Shown here in pieces: positions 55,431 through 64,000 of a stretch of DNA of 64,000 nucleotides. The notes beneath the pieces are model-generated. The model had not been told where the DNA came from. It did no database searches and was given only the letters and a program-made list of their open reading frames with translations. Source of the stretch: Pseudomonas sp. AB6 (GTDB lineage Bacteria; Pseudomonadota; Gammaproteobacteria; Pseudomonadales; Pseudomonadaceae); contig NZ_JAVIWJ010000001.1 of assembly GCF_034314105.1 (NCBI RefSeq), positions 3,287,501-3,351,500 on the forward strand, given 5' to 3'. The position numbers and the translations under genes were made by a program. The first letter of the stretch is position 1. Each line of letters begins with the position of its first letter.

Positions 55431-55979
55431 TCAACCCAGCATTTTCAAAACCGCCGCCCGCCTTCCCTTCCCGCAGAGAAGTTCAACCAGCACCAAAGCA
55501 AACTCCAGCGCCACCGTAGAACCCTGGGCGGTGATGCAATTACCATCTACCACCACCGGCTGGTCAATAAACACACAACCCGATAGCCGACTGCTCACGT
55601 CGGGGTGGCAAGTCATACGTCTTTGTTTAAGCACTCCGTAGCCTTGCAACGCAACCGCAGGCGCTTCACCGATAGCAGCAAACAAAAAACCGGCTTTCAT
55701 CTGTTCGACCAGTCGTTGGGCTAGCGGCTGATAAGCAGCCAGGTGCTCAGCGCCAGGCATACCGCCGGGCAGGACTATCAAATCAAAGGGTTGCGCCAAG
55801 ACATCGACTAACATGGCATCGGCGGTTATACGCGTTCCGCGTGCGGCGGTCAGCATCCGCCGCGACTCGATACTGGCGACAACCACTTCAACTTCGGCAC
55901 GGCGCAATACGTCAATCACGTTCACGCTCTGCAGGTCATCAATGCCGTCCGCGACGACTATCAAGGCACGTTGAGTCAT
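55431..55979 (-). CDS. DJ-1/PfpI family protein lacking the nucleophilic cysteine
   Basis: A 182-aa protein of the DJ-1/ThiJ family: VVADGIDDLQSVNVIDVLRRAEVEV, then DLIVLPGGMPGAEHLA, and the nucleophile-elbow region FLFAAIGEAPAVAL, which normally reads AAICAAPA. The residue equivalent to human Cys106 is glycine 104 (codon GGT on the minus strand, 55670-55668), and the conserved glutamate equivalent to Glu18 is glutamine 17. The C-terminal block GSTVALEFALVLVELLCG is intact, so the fold should be preserved. A deglycase or chaperone role requiring the cysteine is improbable; a binding function is possible. It is divergent from the purine permease gene. Confidence 0.85.
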   Translation of the reverse strand: MTQRALIVVADGIDDLQSVNVIDVLRRAEVEVVVASIESRRMLTAARGTRITADAMLVDVLAQPFDLIVLPGGMPGAEHLAAYQPLAQRLVEQMKAGFLFAAIGEAPAVALQGYGVLKQRRMTCHPDVSSRLSGCVFIDQPVVVDGNCITAQGSTVALEFALVLVELLCGKGRRAAVLKMLG

Positions 55980-56235
55980 CTAAAACTCCTTTGTGGTAGT
56001 GCTGTGAGAGTAGTCAGCTTTTGTGACCGGGTCGCTATTAAGTGTCGATAGTGCGCATGGCCGGCTTCCTGCATGTTTTACGCTGAACATCTGCCGGCAG
56101 CCATCCACTCGGGCGGCTGGTATGATGCGCGGCTTTTTCCGACACGCAGAAAATGTACGGGCACATTCAACAGCCTGTGCTTTGCTGCATTAGTCGATTC
56201 ATTTACGGCGCAGGATGCGTCATGGGGAGCTAGAC

Positions 56236-57531
56236 ATGCTGGAAAGGCTGTTCCAACTCAACGCACACAATACGAATGTGCGTACCGAAATTCTTGCGGG
56301 CGTCACCACCTTCCTGGCCATGGCCTACATCCTGTTCGTCAACCCGAGCATCCTCGGCGAAACCGGCATGGACAAAGGCGCAGTCTTCGTCGCAACCTGC
56401 CTCGCCGCAGCCATTGGCTCGGCCATCATGGGCTTTATTGCCAACTACCCGATCGCCCTTGCACCGGGCATGGGCCTAAACGCTTTCTTCACCTACACCG
56501 TGGTCCTGCATATGGGCCACACCTGGCAAGTGGCGCTGGGCGCGGTGTTTATCTCGGCAGTGATGTTTTTCATCCTGTCGATCTTCAAGATTCGCGAATG
56601 GATCATCAACAGCATCCCGCTGCCGTTACGTTCGGCAATTGCGGCGGGCATCGGCTTGTTCCTGGCACTGATCGCCTTGCACAACGCCGACATCGTGGTG
56701 TCCAACCCGGCAACCATGGTCGGCATGGGGGATCTCGCGAAACCGGCACCCATTTTCGCGACGCTGGGCTTTTTCCTGATCGTGGCGCTGGAAGCCCTGC
56801 GGGTGAAAGGCGCGGTGTTGATCGGAATCCTGGCGGTGACCATTGTTTCCATCGCATTCCACTTCTCACCGTTTGGTGGCGTGATGTCGATGCCGCCTTC
56901 GCTGGCCCCGACCTTCCTGCAACTGGACATCAAGGGCGCGCTGGACATCGGTCTGTTCAGCGTGATTTTCTCGTTCTTGTTCGTCGATTTGTTCGACAAC
57001 TCCGGCACCCTGATCGGCGTCGCCAAGCGCGCCGGTTTGATGGGCAAAGACGGCTACATGCCGAAAATGGGTCGCGCGTTGGTGGCTGACAGCACCGCTG
57101 CCATGGCCGGTTCGCTGCTGGGCACCTCGACCACCACCAGTTACATCGAGTCAGCCGCAGGCGTCAGTGCCGGGGGCCGTACCGGTCTGACCGCCATCGT
57201 CGTCGCGATTCTGTTCCTGCTGGCGCTGTTCTTCGCTCCGCTGGCCGGCAGCGTTCCGGCTTACGCCACCGCCCCGGCGCTGATGTTTGTCGGGGTATTG
57301 ATGATGTCCGGCCTGGCCGAAATCGAATGGGATGACATCACCGTTGCCGCTCCAGTGGCGATCACCGCACTGGCGATGCCGTTTACTTTCTCGATTGCTA
57401 ACGGTATCGCTCTAGGCTTTATCTCTTGGACTGCGATCAAGTTGCTGTCCGGCAGGGCGCGTGAGCTGAACTCGGCGCTGGTAGTGCTTTCGATTTTGTT
57501 TGTGATCAAGTTGGGCTGGTTTAACGCATGA
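56236..57531 (+). CDS. Purine permease, NCS2 AzgA-type
   Basis: A 431-aa inner-membrane permease for adenine/guanine/hypoxanthine. The N-terminus [22 protein letters not shown] and [13 protein letters not shown] are AzgA/AdeP family hallmarks. So are [10 protein letters not shown] and the helix-10 region [15 protein letters not shown] and [26 protein letters not shown] precedes ATG 56236. About 12-14 helices are visible. A purine riboswitch was looked for in the 256-base leader and not recognised. trmA begins inside its stop codon. Confidence 0.92.
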   Translation: MLERLFQLNAHNTNVRTEILAGVTTFLAMAYILFVNPSILGETGMDKGAVFVATCLAAAIGSAIMGFIANYPIALAPGMGLNAFFTYTVVLHMGHTWQVALGAVFISAVMFFILSIFKIREWIINSIPLPLRSAIAAGIGLFLALIALHNADIVVSNPATMVGMGDLAKPAPIFATLGFFLIVALEALRVKGAVLIGILAVTIVSIAFHFSPFGGVMSMPPSLAPTFLQLDIKGALDIGLFSVIFSFLFVDLFDNSGTLIGVAKRAGLMGKDGYMPKMGRALVADSTAAMAGSLLGTSTTTSYIESAAGVSAGGRTGLTAIVVAILFLLALFFAPLAGSVPAYATAPALMFVGVLMMSGLAEIEWDDITVAAPVAITALAMPFTFSIANGIALGFISWTAIKLLSGRARELNSALVVLSILFVIKLGWFNA

Positions 57532-58616
57532 GTGTTTCTTTCGACCCCGCGAGCTATAACCATCAGTTCGCAGAAAAAGCTACGCGCTTGCGTGAACTAC
57601 TGGCGCCGTTCGATGCGCCAGAGCCTCAATTGTTCGAATCACCGCACGAGCACTATCGGCTACGTGCGGAGTTCCGTCTGTGGCGCGAAAACCAGCAGCG
57701 CTTTTATGCGATGTTCGCGCCGGGAAACAACCACACGCCGATTCTGATTGACGATTTCCCCATCGCCAGCCAGCGTATCAACGACTTGATGCCCTTGCTA
57801 CGCGAACGCTGGGAGGCTAGCGCAACGCTGAACTTCAAGCTATTTCAGGTGGACTTTCTGACCACCCTGGCAGGCGACGCGATCATTACGCTGTGCTATC
57901 ACCGCCCGCTGGATGAGGTCTGGCAGGTAGCAGCGGAGACGCTCGCCGCCGACCTTAACGTCAGCGTGATTGGCCGATCGAAAGGCAAGCGCATTGTGAT
58001 CGGTCGCGATTATGCGATCGAAACGTTGGAAGTGGCCGGTCGCACTTTTACCTATCAGCAGCCAGAAGGCTCGTTCACCCAACCCAACGGCGCGGTTAAC
58101 CAGAAAATGCTCGGCTGGGCTTACGACGCCCTAGGGCAACGTGATGACGATTTGCTTGAGCTGTATTGCGGCAATGGAAATTTCACTCTGCCGCTGGCGA
58201 CTCGGGTCCGTCATGTATTGGCGACCGAGATCAGCAAAACCTCCGTCGCAGCTGCATTGAGTAATCTTGATGATAACGGCGTGACGAACGTCAAGTTGGT
58301 GCGATTGTCCGCTGAAGAGCTGACGGAGGCTCTGAACGACGTACGTCCTTTCCGGCGTTTGGCGGGCATCGACCTGAAAAGCTATGCGTTCGGCAGCATT
58401 TTCGTCGACCCGCCCCGCGCGGGCATGGACACCGACACGTGTGAACTGGCACGCCGTTTTGAACGCATTTTGTACATCTCCTGCAACCCGCAAACCCTCG
58501 CCGCCAACATTACGCAGCTGCACGACACCCACCGCATTGAGCGCTGTGCATTGTTCGATCAGTTTCCGTATACGCCGCATATGGAATCGGGCGTGCTATT
58601 GGTCCGCAGAACTTAA
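57528..58616 (+). CDS. trmA: tRNA (uracil-54-C5)-methyltransferase TrmA
   Basis: A 362-aa SAM-dependent enzyme making T54 in the T-loop of tRNAs. The N-terminal RNA-binding part ([17 protein letters not shown]) and the SAM site [16 protein letters not shown] are present. Catalytic motifs are VDPPRAGMD and [12 protein letters not shown] (nucleophilic cysteine). It ends with the HMESGVLLV motif. The ATG overlaps the permease stop as ATGA, so the two are translationally coupled. In many relatives trmA is a single gene. Confidence 0.95.
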   Translation: MSVSFDPASYNHQFAEKATRLRELLAPFDAPEPQLFESPHEHYRLRAEFRLWRENQQRFYAMFAPGNNHTPILIDDFPIASQRINDLMPLLRERWEASATLNFKLFQVDFLTTLAGDAIITLCYHRPLDEVWQVAAETLAADLNVSVIGRSKGKRIVIGRDYAIETLEVAGRTFTYQQPEGSFTQPNGAVNQKMLGWAYDALGQRDDDLLELYCGNGNFTLPLATRVRHVLATEISKTSVAAALSNLDDNGVTNVKLVRLSAEELTEALNDVRPFRRLAGIDLKSYAFGSIFVDPPRAGMDTDTCELARRFERILYISCNPQTLAANITQLHDTHRIERCALFDQFPYTPHMESGVLLVRRT

Positions 58617-59011
58617 TCTCTGATTGTTGCCTCATTGCCCTATCACTGCAGGACGTTCATGTGCAGACATTGCTCGAAATTTCAGCGAAGATTCAAATCG
58701 TGCGGCGACGCGGTGTAGCATTGAGGCAGCAACGGCTATTAGTGCGTTCGGATCTGCAACTAGACTGTCTTGAAGGTCTCTGGGCCTAAAACAGACAAAA
58801 GCGTTTGAATTGGTTGAAGCCGGGTGATATTGAAGAAGTCTTGAATGCCAGCCCATGGCGATGACTGATGGCAACAACAGAGTCAGTGCCTGTCGTGCCC
58901 GACTCTTTCACTCACACATCTCGGCACAGCGCGTGCGCTGGTTCAAGTCCGGTTTTGCCCAGGGACAAATCAATCAGTGCGAAACCTTCTCCGCAAAGAG
59001 CCTTTAATCAC
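58617..59011 (+). other. Intergenic region before the secreted hydrolase gene (395 bases)
   Basis: No convincing gene on either strand: short frames begin without ribosome-binding sites. A T-arm-like segment (GCTGG-TTCAAGT-CCGGT) lies near 58940-58956, but no acceptor stem, D-arm or anticodon arm is found. The 59012 coding region could also be read from in-frame starts back to 58868, though the signal peptide argues against this. Confidence 0.45.
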
Positions 59012-59995
59012 ATGATAAAACCGTTATTGGTCCTGTTGTTGAGCACCCTTCTGAGCCTTACGGCGAACGCAGCGGATCAGGCGGTGAGAGCCTTAAGCCC
59101 CGAAAGGCTGGCCATCAATGGCAGCTTGGCAACCATCGGCCTGAGCAAACAATGGAAACAACCGCAGCCCGGCACGCGGCGGGCGGTGATTATCATCCAC
59201 GGCCGGTTGCGCAATGCTCAAACGTATTTGCGCAGCGCCGAGAAAGCGTCCTATCGCTCCGGGCTGCGTAGCTCAACCCTGCTGATTGCACCGCAGTTTC
59301 TGGACCACAAAGATATTGTCAGTCACCACCTACCGGACGTGATTCTACGATGGCACAAGGATGACTGGATGGACGGCAGCGCCGCCACCGGTCCTGCGCC
59401 AGTGAGCTCGTTTACGGTTATCGATGAAATCTTGCTGAAACTCAGCGACCGAAAACTGTTCCCGAACTTGCAAGAAGTCGTGATTGCCGGTCACTCCGGC
59501 GGCGCTCAGGTGGTGCAACGTTATGCGATGGTCGGCAAAGGCGGCGTAGAACTGGAAAAAGTCGGTATCAAGTTGCGTTATGTCATCGCAAACCCTTCGT
59601 CCTACGCTTATTTCAGCCCGCAGCGGCCTGAACCGGTAAACGCGACGACATGTCCCGGGTTCGATACCTGGAAGTTCGGCATGAACAAGCTACCGCCGTA
59701 TGCTGGCAAACAAACCGCCGAGCAGCTCGAAGCCACCTATGTTAGCCGTGACGTTACCTACCTGCTCGGGGAACTGGACACCGATGTCAACCACCCGGCC
59801 TTGGATAAAACCTGCGCCGCTGAAGCTCAGGGCACACAGCGTTTGATTCGCGGACACAACTTCTTCAGCTACCTGCAAAAGCGCCATCCCGAAGGACTGA
59901 AGCAGCAAATGATTGAAGTCCCAGGCGTAGGCCACGACGGCGACCTGATGTTCACCTCGCCCGAAGGTCAGGCCGCCTTGTTCAGACAGCTCTGA
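59012..59995 (+). CDS. Secreted alpha/beta hydrolase
   Basis: A 327-aa protein with a signal peptide (MIKPLLVLLLSTLLSLTANAADQ). The start is chosen there because the frame extends 48 codons upstream without a signal. The hydrolase core has VIIIHGRLRNAQTY (oxyanion), VVIAGHSGGAQVVQRYAM (nucleophile serine) and the late VPGVGHDGDLMF (histidine). Conserved ANPSSYAYF and the WKFGMNKLPPYAG segment recall a group of bacterial exported hydrolases without established substrate. It probably acts in the periplasm or outside the cell. No neighbour suggests a pathway. Confidence 0.82.
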   Translation: MIKPLLVLLLSTLLSLTANAADQAVRALSPERLAINGSLATIGLSKQWKQPQPGTRRAVIIIHGRLRNAQTYLRSAEKASYRSGLRSSTLLIAPQFLDHKDIVSHHLPDVILRWHKDDWMDGSAATGPAPVSSFTVIDEILLKLSDRKLFPNLQEVVIAGHSGGAQVVQRYAMVGKGGVELEKVGIKLRYVIANPSSYAYFSPQRPEPVNATTCPGFDTWKFGMNKLPPYAGKQTAEQLEATYVSRDVTYLLGELDTDVNHPALDKTCAAEAQGTQRLIRGHNFFSYLQKRHPEGLKQQMIEVPGVGHDGDLMFTSPEGQAALFRQL

Positions 59996-60033
59996 GGACC
60001 AAGACGCGACCATCGGTCAAACCTTTGTAAGAA

Positions 60034-60095
60034 CCAACTTGTAGGCCAAGCGGGATGCCACGCATACCGCATCAGGGCCAAGGCCAACAAGTTGG
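60034..60095. repeat. Intergenic inverted repeat CCAACTTGTAGGCC / GGCCAACAAGTTGG
   Basis: Two 14-base arms (60034-60047 and 60082-60095), complementary with one mismatch, flank a 34-base centre. Core sequence and geometry match the repeat at 28139-28198. It lies between the convergent hydrolase and HAD genes. Confidence 0.75.
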
Positions 60096-60127
60096 CTCGT
60101 ACACATCGCCTCATTTGATAGTCACGG

Positions 60128-60721
60128 TTAAATCGCCAACATCCCACGCAATGCGATGCAATCAACCGCGTACCAATCGGTTAATTCTGGCCACGGGTTT
60201 TCCGGCAGATTGACCAATACGGTCTGTGCGCCCGCCGCGCGGCCGCAGTCGAGGTCGAAGCGGTAATCGCCGACCATGACCATCTTCGACGGTTCGACAT
60301 TCCAGCCTTGTGCCAGCTTCAGCAGTCCACCGGGATCTGGTTTCGGTGGCGCTTCGTCACGGCCAAGTACGTCGTCAACGGCAAAACAGTCGGCCAAGCC
60401 AATTGCCTCAAGCGTTACGTGGGCCAATTCACGGGCATTGCGAGTGAGGATGCCAAGACGGTATCCGCGCGCCGCTAACTCACGCACCAGTGCTACCGCG
60501 CCGGGCGCGGGTTGCGAGGCCAGCGCCAATTCACGCTCGTGCTCCAGCAGCCACGCATGCTTGGCGGCAGACACATCAGACGGCAGGGCAGCAAGGTGGC
60601 TGAGAATGTCGTCTTGCAGCGGAATGTCCAGCGCACGCTTGATTGCCAGAAAGTCATGCACGGCGAGGGTCAGGGTGCCGTCCATATCGAACACCCAGTG
60701 CCGAACCTGTTGAAGACTCAT
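60128..60721 (-). CDS. HAD-superfamily phosphatase (phosphoglycolate phosphatase-like)
   Basis: A 197-aa HAD-IA hydrolase. Motif I is VFDMDGTLT, motif II is the GILTRNA segment, and motif III/IV combine PKPDPGGLLKL and VMVGDYRFDLDCGRAAG. The cap domain is helical. ATG 60721 overlaps the stop of tesB as ATGA, and the start at 60859 would lie in tesB. Substrate specificity is not clear: many relatives act on phosphoglycolate or small phosphosugars. Cotranscription with the thioesterase is likely. Confidence 0.88.
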   Translation of the reverse strand: MSLQQVRHWVFDMDGTLTLAVHDFLAIKRALDIPLQDDILSHLAALPSDVSAAKHAWLLEHERELALASQPAPGAVALVRELAARGYRLGILTRNARELAHVTLEAIGLADCFAVDDVLGRDEAPPKPDPGGLLKLAQGWNVEPSKMVMVGDYRFDLDCGRAAGAQTVLVNLPENPWPELTDWYAVDCIALRGMLAI

Positions 60722-61587
60722 GCCCAGTCCTTGCGATGACGAATCAAGCCTTCCTGACATACAGATGCCACCAACTGCCCGGCGCGATTGTAAACACTGC
60801 CACGACTGAATCCGCGAGAATTGCCAGCCCAAGGGCTGTCCATGGCGTACAGCAGCCAATCGTCAGCACGCAGGTCTGCGTGGAACCATAGGGAATGATC
60901 GAGGCTGGCGATCTGCATGTCTTTCTGAAACACCGACTTGCCATGGGGTTGCAGGGAAGTCGTCAGCAGGTTGAAGTCCGAGGCGTATGCCATCAAGTAT
61001 TTATGCAGCGCAGGTATGTCGGGCAAGCTGCCGTCAGCGCGGAACCAGACATACTTCACAGCTTCGGTCGGGGCCGGGTTATAGGGGTCAATGTCCGTCA
61101 CCGGTCGAAATTCGATAGGTTTGGGGCACAGCAGTTTTTCACGCAACTTTTCAGAAATCAGGGGCGCGCGCTGCTGGGTCAACTCCAGTTCGGAAGGCAA
61201 GTTCTCAGGCCCGACGACGTCCGGCATCTGAGTTTGATGCTCGAAACCCTTTTCGTCGTACTGAAAAGAAGCGCTGCACGTAAATATAGGTTGGCCCTTC
61301 TGAATCGCCGTGACCCGACGGGTGCTGAAACTGCCGCCATCACGCACGCGATCCACCTGATACACCACCGGCAGCGCTACGTCGCCGGGGCGCAAAAAAT
61401 AACCATGCAGCGAATGCACATGGCGTTCGTCTTCCACTGTCTGGCTCGCCGCCGACAACGATTGGCCCAGCACTTGACCGCCGAACAATTGACGAAAACC
61501 AAGGTCTTGGCTGCGCCCGCGAAAGAGGTTTTCTTCAATCGGCTCCAGGGTCAGTAGCGCAACCAGATCATCCAACACTTGGCTCAT
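60718..61587 (-). CDS. tesB: Acyl-CoA thioesterase II TesB
   Basis: A 289-aa double hot-dog thioesterase hydrolysing medium- and long-chain acyl-CoA. N-terminal hot-dog: RGRSQDLGFRQLFGGQVLGQ and the catalytic region VHSLHGYFLRPGD, with DGGSFSTRRV. C-terminal hot-dog: MQIASLDHSLWFHADLRADDWLLYAMDSP, SRGFSRGSVYNRAGQLVAS. ATG 61587 (MSQVLDDLV) is preferred; the start at 61656 is rejected. Coupled with the downstream HAD gene. Confidence 0.95.
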   Translation of the reverse strand: MSQVLDDLVALLTLEPIEENLFRGRSQDLGFRQLFGGQVLGQSLSAASQTVEDERHVHSLHGYFLRPGDVALPVVYQVDRVRDGGSFSTRRVTAIQKGQPIFTCSASFQYDEKGFEHQTQMPDVVGPENLPSELELTQQRAPLISEKLREKLLCPKPIEFRPVTDIDPYNPAPTEAVKYVWFRADGSLPDIPALHKYLMAYASDFNLLTTSLQPHGKSVFQKDMQIASLDHSLWFHADLRADDWLLYAMDSPWAGNSRGFSRGSVYNRAGQLVASVCQEGLIRHRKDWA

Positions 61588-61735
61588 TTGGGAATTCCTC
61601 ACACAAAAACAATGCTGCGCCTTCAGGGCGGCGGCGAACGGTTCCATCAGCGGCAACGGGCAGTGAACTCAGAGCTCATCCCAGACTGCGGGGTCAAGCC
61701 GCAAATGATACAGAAATTGTCAGCGTGAACCGTAT

Positions 61736-62305
61736 TCATCCTTGCAACGTTTGCAGCCACTGTTGCCGGGTTATTCGGTAGAGCACGTGGGGCTTCAACG
61801 GATTGCCACGAACCAATGTCGGGTGATCAAAGTCGTCAGCTGAATTACGCTGCATGCCAATGGCTTGCATGACTTTTTGTGAAGGCAGATTGAGTTCGGC
61901 GGTAAACGACACGATTTCGTCCAATCCAAGGCGATCAAAACCGCATCCCAGCGCGGTCCAAGCGGCTTCGCTGGCATAACCCAACCCCCAGTGTTCACGC
62001 GCCAGGCGCCAGCCAATTTCCACCGCAGGGGTGAAATGTGCTTCAAACCCCACCACGCACAATCCGGTAAAACCAATAAACGCTCCGGTATCCTTGCGTT
62101 CAAGCGCCCATAGGCCAAACCCCAACTCCGCGAAATGGCCACGCACACGACCGATTAGCGCCGCGCTTTCCAGACGGCTCATAGGTTCCGGAAAATAGCG
62201 CATTACCTGAGGATCGGCGCACATCGCTGCGAATTCGGGCAAATCATCATCGCGCCAGCGACGCATTAGCAGTCGCGGGCTGTTGAGTTCGAAAATCGGC
62301 TCCAT
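61736..62305 (-). CDS. GNAT family N-acetyltransferase (RimJ/RimL type)
   Basis: A 189-aa acetyltransferase. The Acetyltransf_3 pattern is visible: LNSPRLLMRRWRDDDLPEFAAMCADPQVMRYFPEP at the start, IGFTGLCVV, VEIGWRLAREHWGLGYASEA for acetyl-CoA binding, and a NLPSQKVMQAIGM block. Substrate unknown. A single gene on the minus strand, divergent from the flavoprotein gene. Confidence 0.85.
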   Translation of the reverse strand: MEPIFELNSPRLLMRRWRDDDLPEFAAMCADPQVMRYFPEPMSRLESAALIGRVRGHFAELGFGLWALERKDTGAFIGFTGLCVVGFEAHFTPAVEIGWRLAREHWGLGYASEAAWTALGCGFDRLGLDEIVSFTAELNLPSQKVMQAIGMQRNSADDFDHPTLVRGNPLKPHVLYRITRQQWLQTLQG

Positions 62306-62659
62306 CGGCTTACCCCCCCTGACTCACCCAAGTCCCGCCGTATTGTTCTCTCGCTCAACCGCCCTCATCTCCGACAATGCAGGCAACATCAGGTCTTCGA
62401 CCTCGAATAAGCTACAAAATGTCCATGCCGCTCATCTACCGTGCCGATTACGTAAAATAGCGCCTATGACGACGGCGCAACTGCCCACATTGGCGGTGAT
62501 AACGGAGCGAATTCTTGCAGGGCCTTATGACATTGGAGCTAGTGTTGCCTGATTTAGGTCAATCACAGGTGACGCCCAGGATCGTTCATTGCGAGGCGCT
62601 TAAAAGCGTGGGCGTCCTCGGGTAGAATGCGCGGCTACTTCGCTGATCCACAGTGCACC
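62306..62659. other. Divergent intergenic region before the flavoprotein gene (354 bases)
   Basis: No gene recognised. A TAGAAT -10 box (62623-62628) lies 31 bases before the flavoprotein ATG. Upstream of it is a nested inverted repeat: GACGCCC (62571-62577) with GGGCGTC (62610-62616), enclosing CGCTT-AA-AAGCG. It could form a hairpin or an operator near the promoter. Confidence 0.5.
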
Positions 62660-63898
62660 ATGACCTCTACCCATTCAGCAGTCCCCCTTACAGTCGCGAT
62701 CATCGGTGGCGGCCCTGCTGGACTGATGGCGGCTGAAGTTTTGAGCCAAGCGGGAATCAAGGTCGATCTGTACGACGCTATGCCGTCGGTGGGTAGAAAA
62801 TTTCTGCTGGCAGGCGTCGGCGGCATGAACATAACCCATTCAGAGCCTTACCCGGCGTTTCTCGCTCGATACGCTGAACGTTCGCCATTTATTGCACCAC
62901 TGCTGCAAAGTTTTGGCGCTGACACGTTGCGCGACTGGATTCATCAGTTGGGCATCGAGACCTTTGTTGGCAGCTCCGGTCGTGTATTCCCCGCCGACAT
63001 GAAAGCCGCGCCGCTTTTGCGCGCCTGGCTCAAGCGCTTGCGCGACGCGGGCGTGGTGATCCACACCCGCCACCGCTGGCTGGGCTGGAACGCCGATGGC
63101 AGTCTGCGAATCGCCAATGCTGAGAAGGAGCAGAAGATCAAACCGGACGCGCTGCTCCTCGCCTTGGGCGGCGCTAGTTGGGCGCGTCTGGGTTCCGATG
63201 GCGCATGGTTGCCCTTGCTCGAACAACAAGGCATCGCTATGAAGGCTTTGCAACCCAGCAACTGCGGGTTTGAAGTGACGGGATGGAGCGAGTTACTGCG
63301 CAGCAAATTTTCAGGCGCACCGCTGAAGAACATTGCTATCGGATTACGCGGGCAAATACCGCGCTTGGGCGAATGCGTTGTGACCGCGACGGGCGTCGAG
63401 GGCAGCTTGATTTACGCGCTGTCAGCGCAGATTCGGGAGCAGATCAATCAGCAGGGATTTTCCACCGTGGAGATTGACCTGCTGCCAGGAAAAAACATCG
63501 ACAACATCCAGGCCGCGCTGACGAAACCGCGTGGTTCGCGTTCGATGTCCAAACACTTGCACGGCCAGCTAGGGATTGATGGCGTGAAGGCGGCTTTGCT
63601 GCGCGAATTGGCGCCAGCTGAGGTCTTTGCAGACCCACTGCTGTTGAGCCAAACACTGAAAACCCTGCCGCTGAAACTGGTTAAACCGCGCCCCCTCGAT
63701 GAAGCCATCAGCACCGCAGGCGGTGTTCCTTTTGAGGCGCTGACCCAAGAACTGATGCTCAAACACTTGCCAGGTGTGTTCTGCGCGGGCGAAATGCTCG
63801 ACTGGGAAGCACCCACCGGTGGCTACTTGTTGACCGCGTGCTTCTCCAGCGGCCAAGCGGCCGGGCTGGGAATAGCCCGCTGGCTAAAGCGCTTGTAG
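62660..63898 (+). CDS. TIGR03862 family flavoprotein (HI0933-like FAD/NAD(P) oxidoreductase)
   Basis: A 412-aa flavoprotein. The N-terminal dinucleotide-binding GGGPAGLMAAEVLSQAG is followed by the HI0933-type SVGRKFLLAGVGGMNITHS motif. FVGSSGRVFPADMKAAPLLRAW and a C-terminal second FAD motif (GVFCAGEMLDWEAPTGGYLL then SSGQAAG) complete the domain. ATG 62660 (MTSTHSAV) is chosen; the start at 62627 adds 11 residues within the probable leader. The enzyme's substrate is not known. Confidence 0.88.
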   Translation: MTSTHSAVPLTVAIIGGGPAGLMAAEVLSQAGIKVDLYDAMPSVGRKFLLAGVGGMNITHSEPYPAFLARYAERSPFIAPLLQSFGADTLRDWIHQLGIETFVGSSGRVFPADMKAAPLLRAWLKRLRDAGVVIHTRHRWLGWNADGSLRIANAEKEQKIKPDALLLALGGASWARLGSDGAWLPLLEQQGIAMKALQPSNCGFEVTGWSELLRSKFSGAPLKNIAIGLRGQIPRLGECVVTATGVEGSLIYALSAQIREQINQQGFSTVEIDLLPGKNIDNIQAALTKPRGSRSMSKHLHGQLGIDGVKAALLRELAPAEVFADPLLLSQTLKTLPLKLVKPRPLDEAISTAGGVPFEALTQELMLKHLPGVFCAGEMLDWEAPTGGYLLTACFSSGQAAGLGIARWLKRL

Positions 63899-63931
63899 GG
63901 GTTCTCGGCAGCTACTCTGTCACCAGCGAAA

Positions 63932-64000
63932 TTAAGGCTTTTTCTTGCGCGGTCCGGTGTTGAACACGGGCACTTTGCGCACGGCTTTGACTGCAGGGAT
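63932..64000 (-). CDS. C-terminal tail of a basic protein entering from the right edge
   Basis: The minus strand gives a 22-codon frame ending in TAA at 63934-63932, and the peptide is basic and proline-containing (FNTGPRKKKP end). It resembles the disordered tails of Pseudomonas DEAD-box helicases such as RhlE, but the fragment is too short to identify. It is convergent with the flavoprotein gene, 33 bases away. Confidence 0.4.
   Translation of the reverse strand: MPAVKAVRKVPVFNTGPRKKKP

Noticed and set aside
55980..56235. Purine riboswitch in front of the purine permease
   Set aside because: No recognisable three-way junction or conserved core could be found by eye; a covariance-model search would be decisive.
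56073..57089. 338-codon frame overlapping the purine permease in another frame
   Set aside because: The permease frame has clear transporter motifs; this frame has an arginine/histidine-rich composition typical of out-of-frame reading.
58632..58877. 81-codon minus-strand frame after trmA
   Set aside because: No ribosome-binding site, no family resemblance and composition like intergenic DNA.
58935..58965. T-arm-like sequence GCTGG-TTCAAGT-CCGGT suggesting a tRNA
   Set aside because: No acceptor stem, D-arm or anticodon stem can be folded around it and no CCA end follows; treated as chance or a decayed remnant.

Overview
The window is a stretch of core chromosome from a Pseudomonas, most likely of the fluorescens/putida side of the genus rather than P. 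aeruginosa. This rests on gene order (murJ-ribF-ileS-lspA-fkpB-ispH beside a type IV minor pilin cluster; rplU-rpmA-obgE-proB; morA-glyA; cstA-yjiX; mapZ-radA-mscL-fprB-rlmG-cioAB), on protein sequence, and on moderate GC content with typical Pseudomonas promoter and intergenic-repeat style. I see no integrase, transposase, phage gene, CRISPR array, rRNA or complete tRNA gene. Taxonomy and gene names come from family recognition by eye, not from a search.

Layout. 1-5878: type IV pilus minor pilins. One minus-strand operon reads fimU-pilV-pilW-pilX-pilY1 (pilY1 runs off the left edge). Upstream of it lies a second minus-strand set, pilV-pilW-pilX-pilE, and a plus-strand fimT. 5885-13295: minus-strand housekeeping genes for lipoprotein maturation, isoleucyl-tRNA, flavin cofactors and the lipid II flippase. 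13545-19932: rpsT; then creA, proB, obgE, rpmA and rplU on the minus strand; ispB divergent; a small probably iron-regulated gene; fklB. 20024-28733: poorly characterised envelope genes (DUF6482, a 624-aa lipoprotein, a Lon-like protease, DUF3015, a DUF4105 protein with a probable beta-barrel tail, a GreA/GreB-like factor). 28788-40276: ettA, the c-di-GMP regulator morA, glyA, a CobW-type GTPase, the pyruvate/peptide transporter cstA with yjiX, and the PilZ protein mapZ. 40353-49343: radA, mscL, fprB, a short solo LuxR-type regulator, rlmG, the cyanide-insensitive oxidase cioAB with a DUF2474 peptide and an FNR/ANR site, and an MFS exporter. 49381-55979: an esterase, an orphan choline-type binding protein, a PaoABC molybdoenzyme and a DJ-1-like protein lacking its catalytic cysteine. 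56236-64000: a purine permease translationally coupled to trmA, a secreted alpha/beta hydrolase, a HAD phosphatase coupled to tesB, a GNAT acetyltransferase, a TIGR03862-type flavoprotein, and the last codons of a basic protein entering from the right.

No clearly new defence or mobile system is visible. The points most worth following are: the duplicated pilVWX block, in which the second copy lacks pilY1 and leads straight into pilE; the FimT-like pilin with glutamine instead of the +5 glutamate; the DJ-1 family protein missing both catalytic residues; the truncated LuxR solo; the unrecognised 624-aa lipoprotein; and a family of CGCCAACAAGTTGG-type intergenic inverted repeats.
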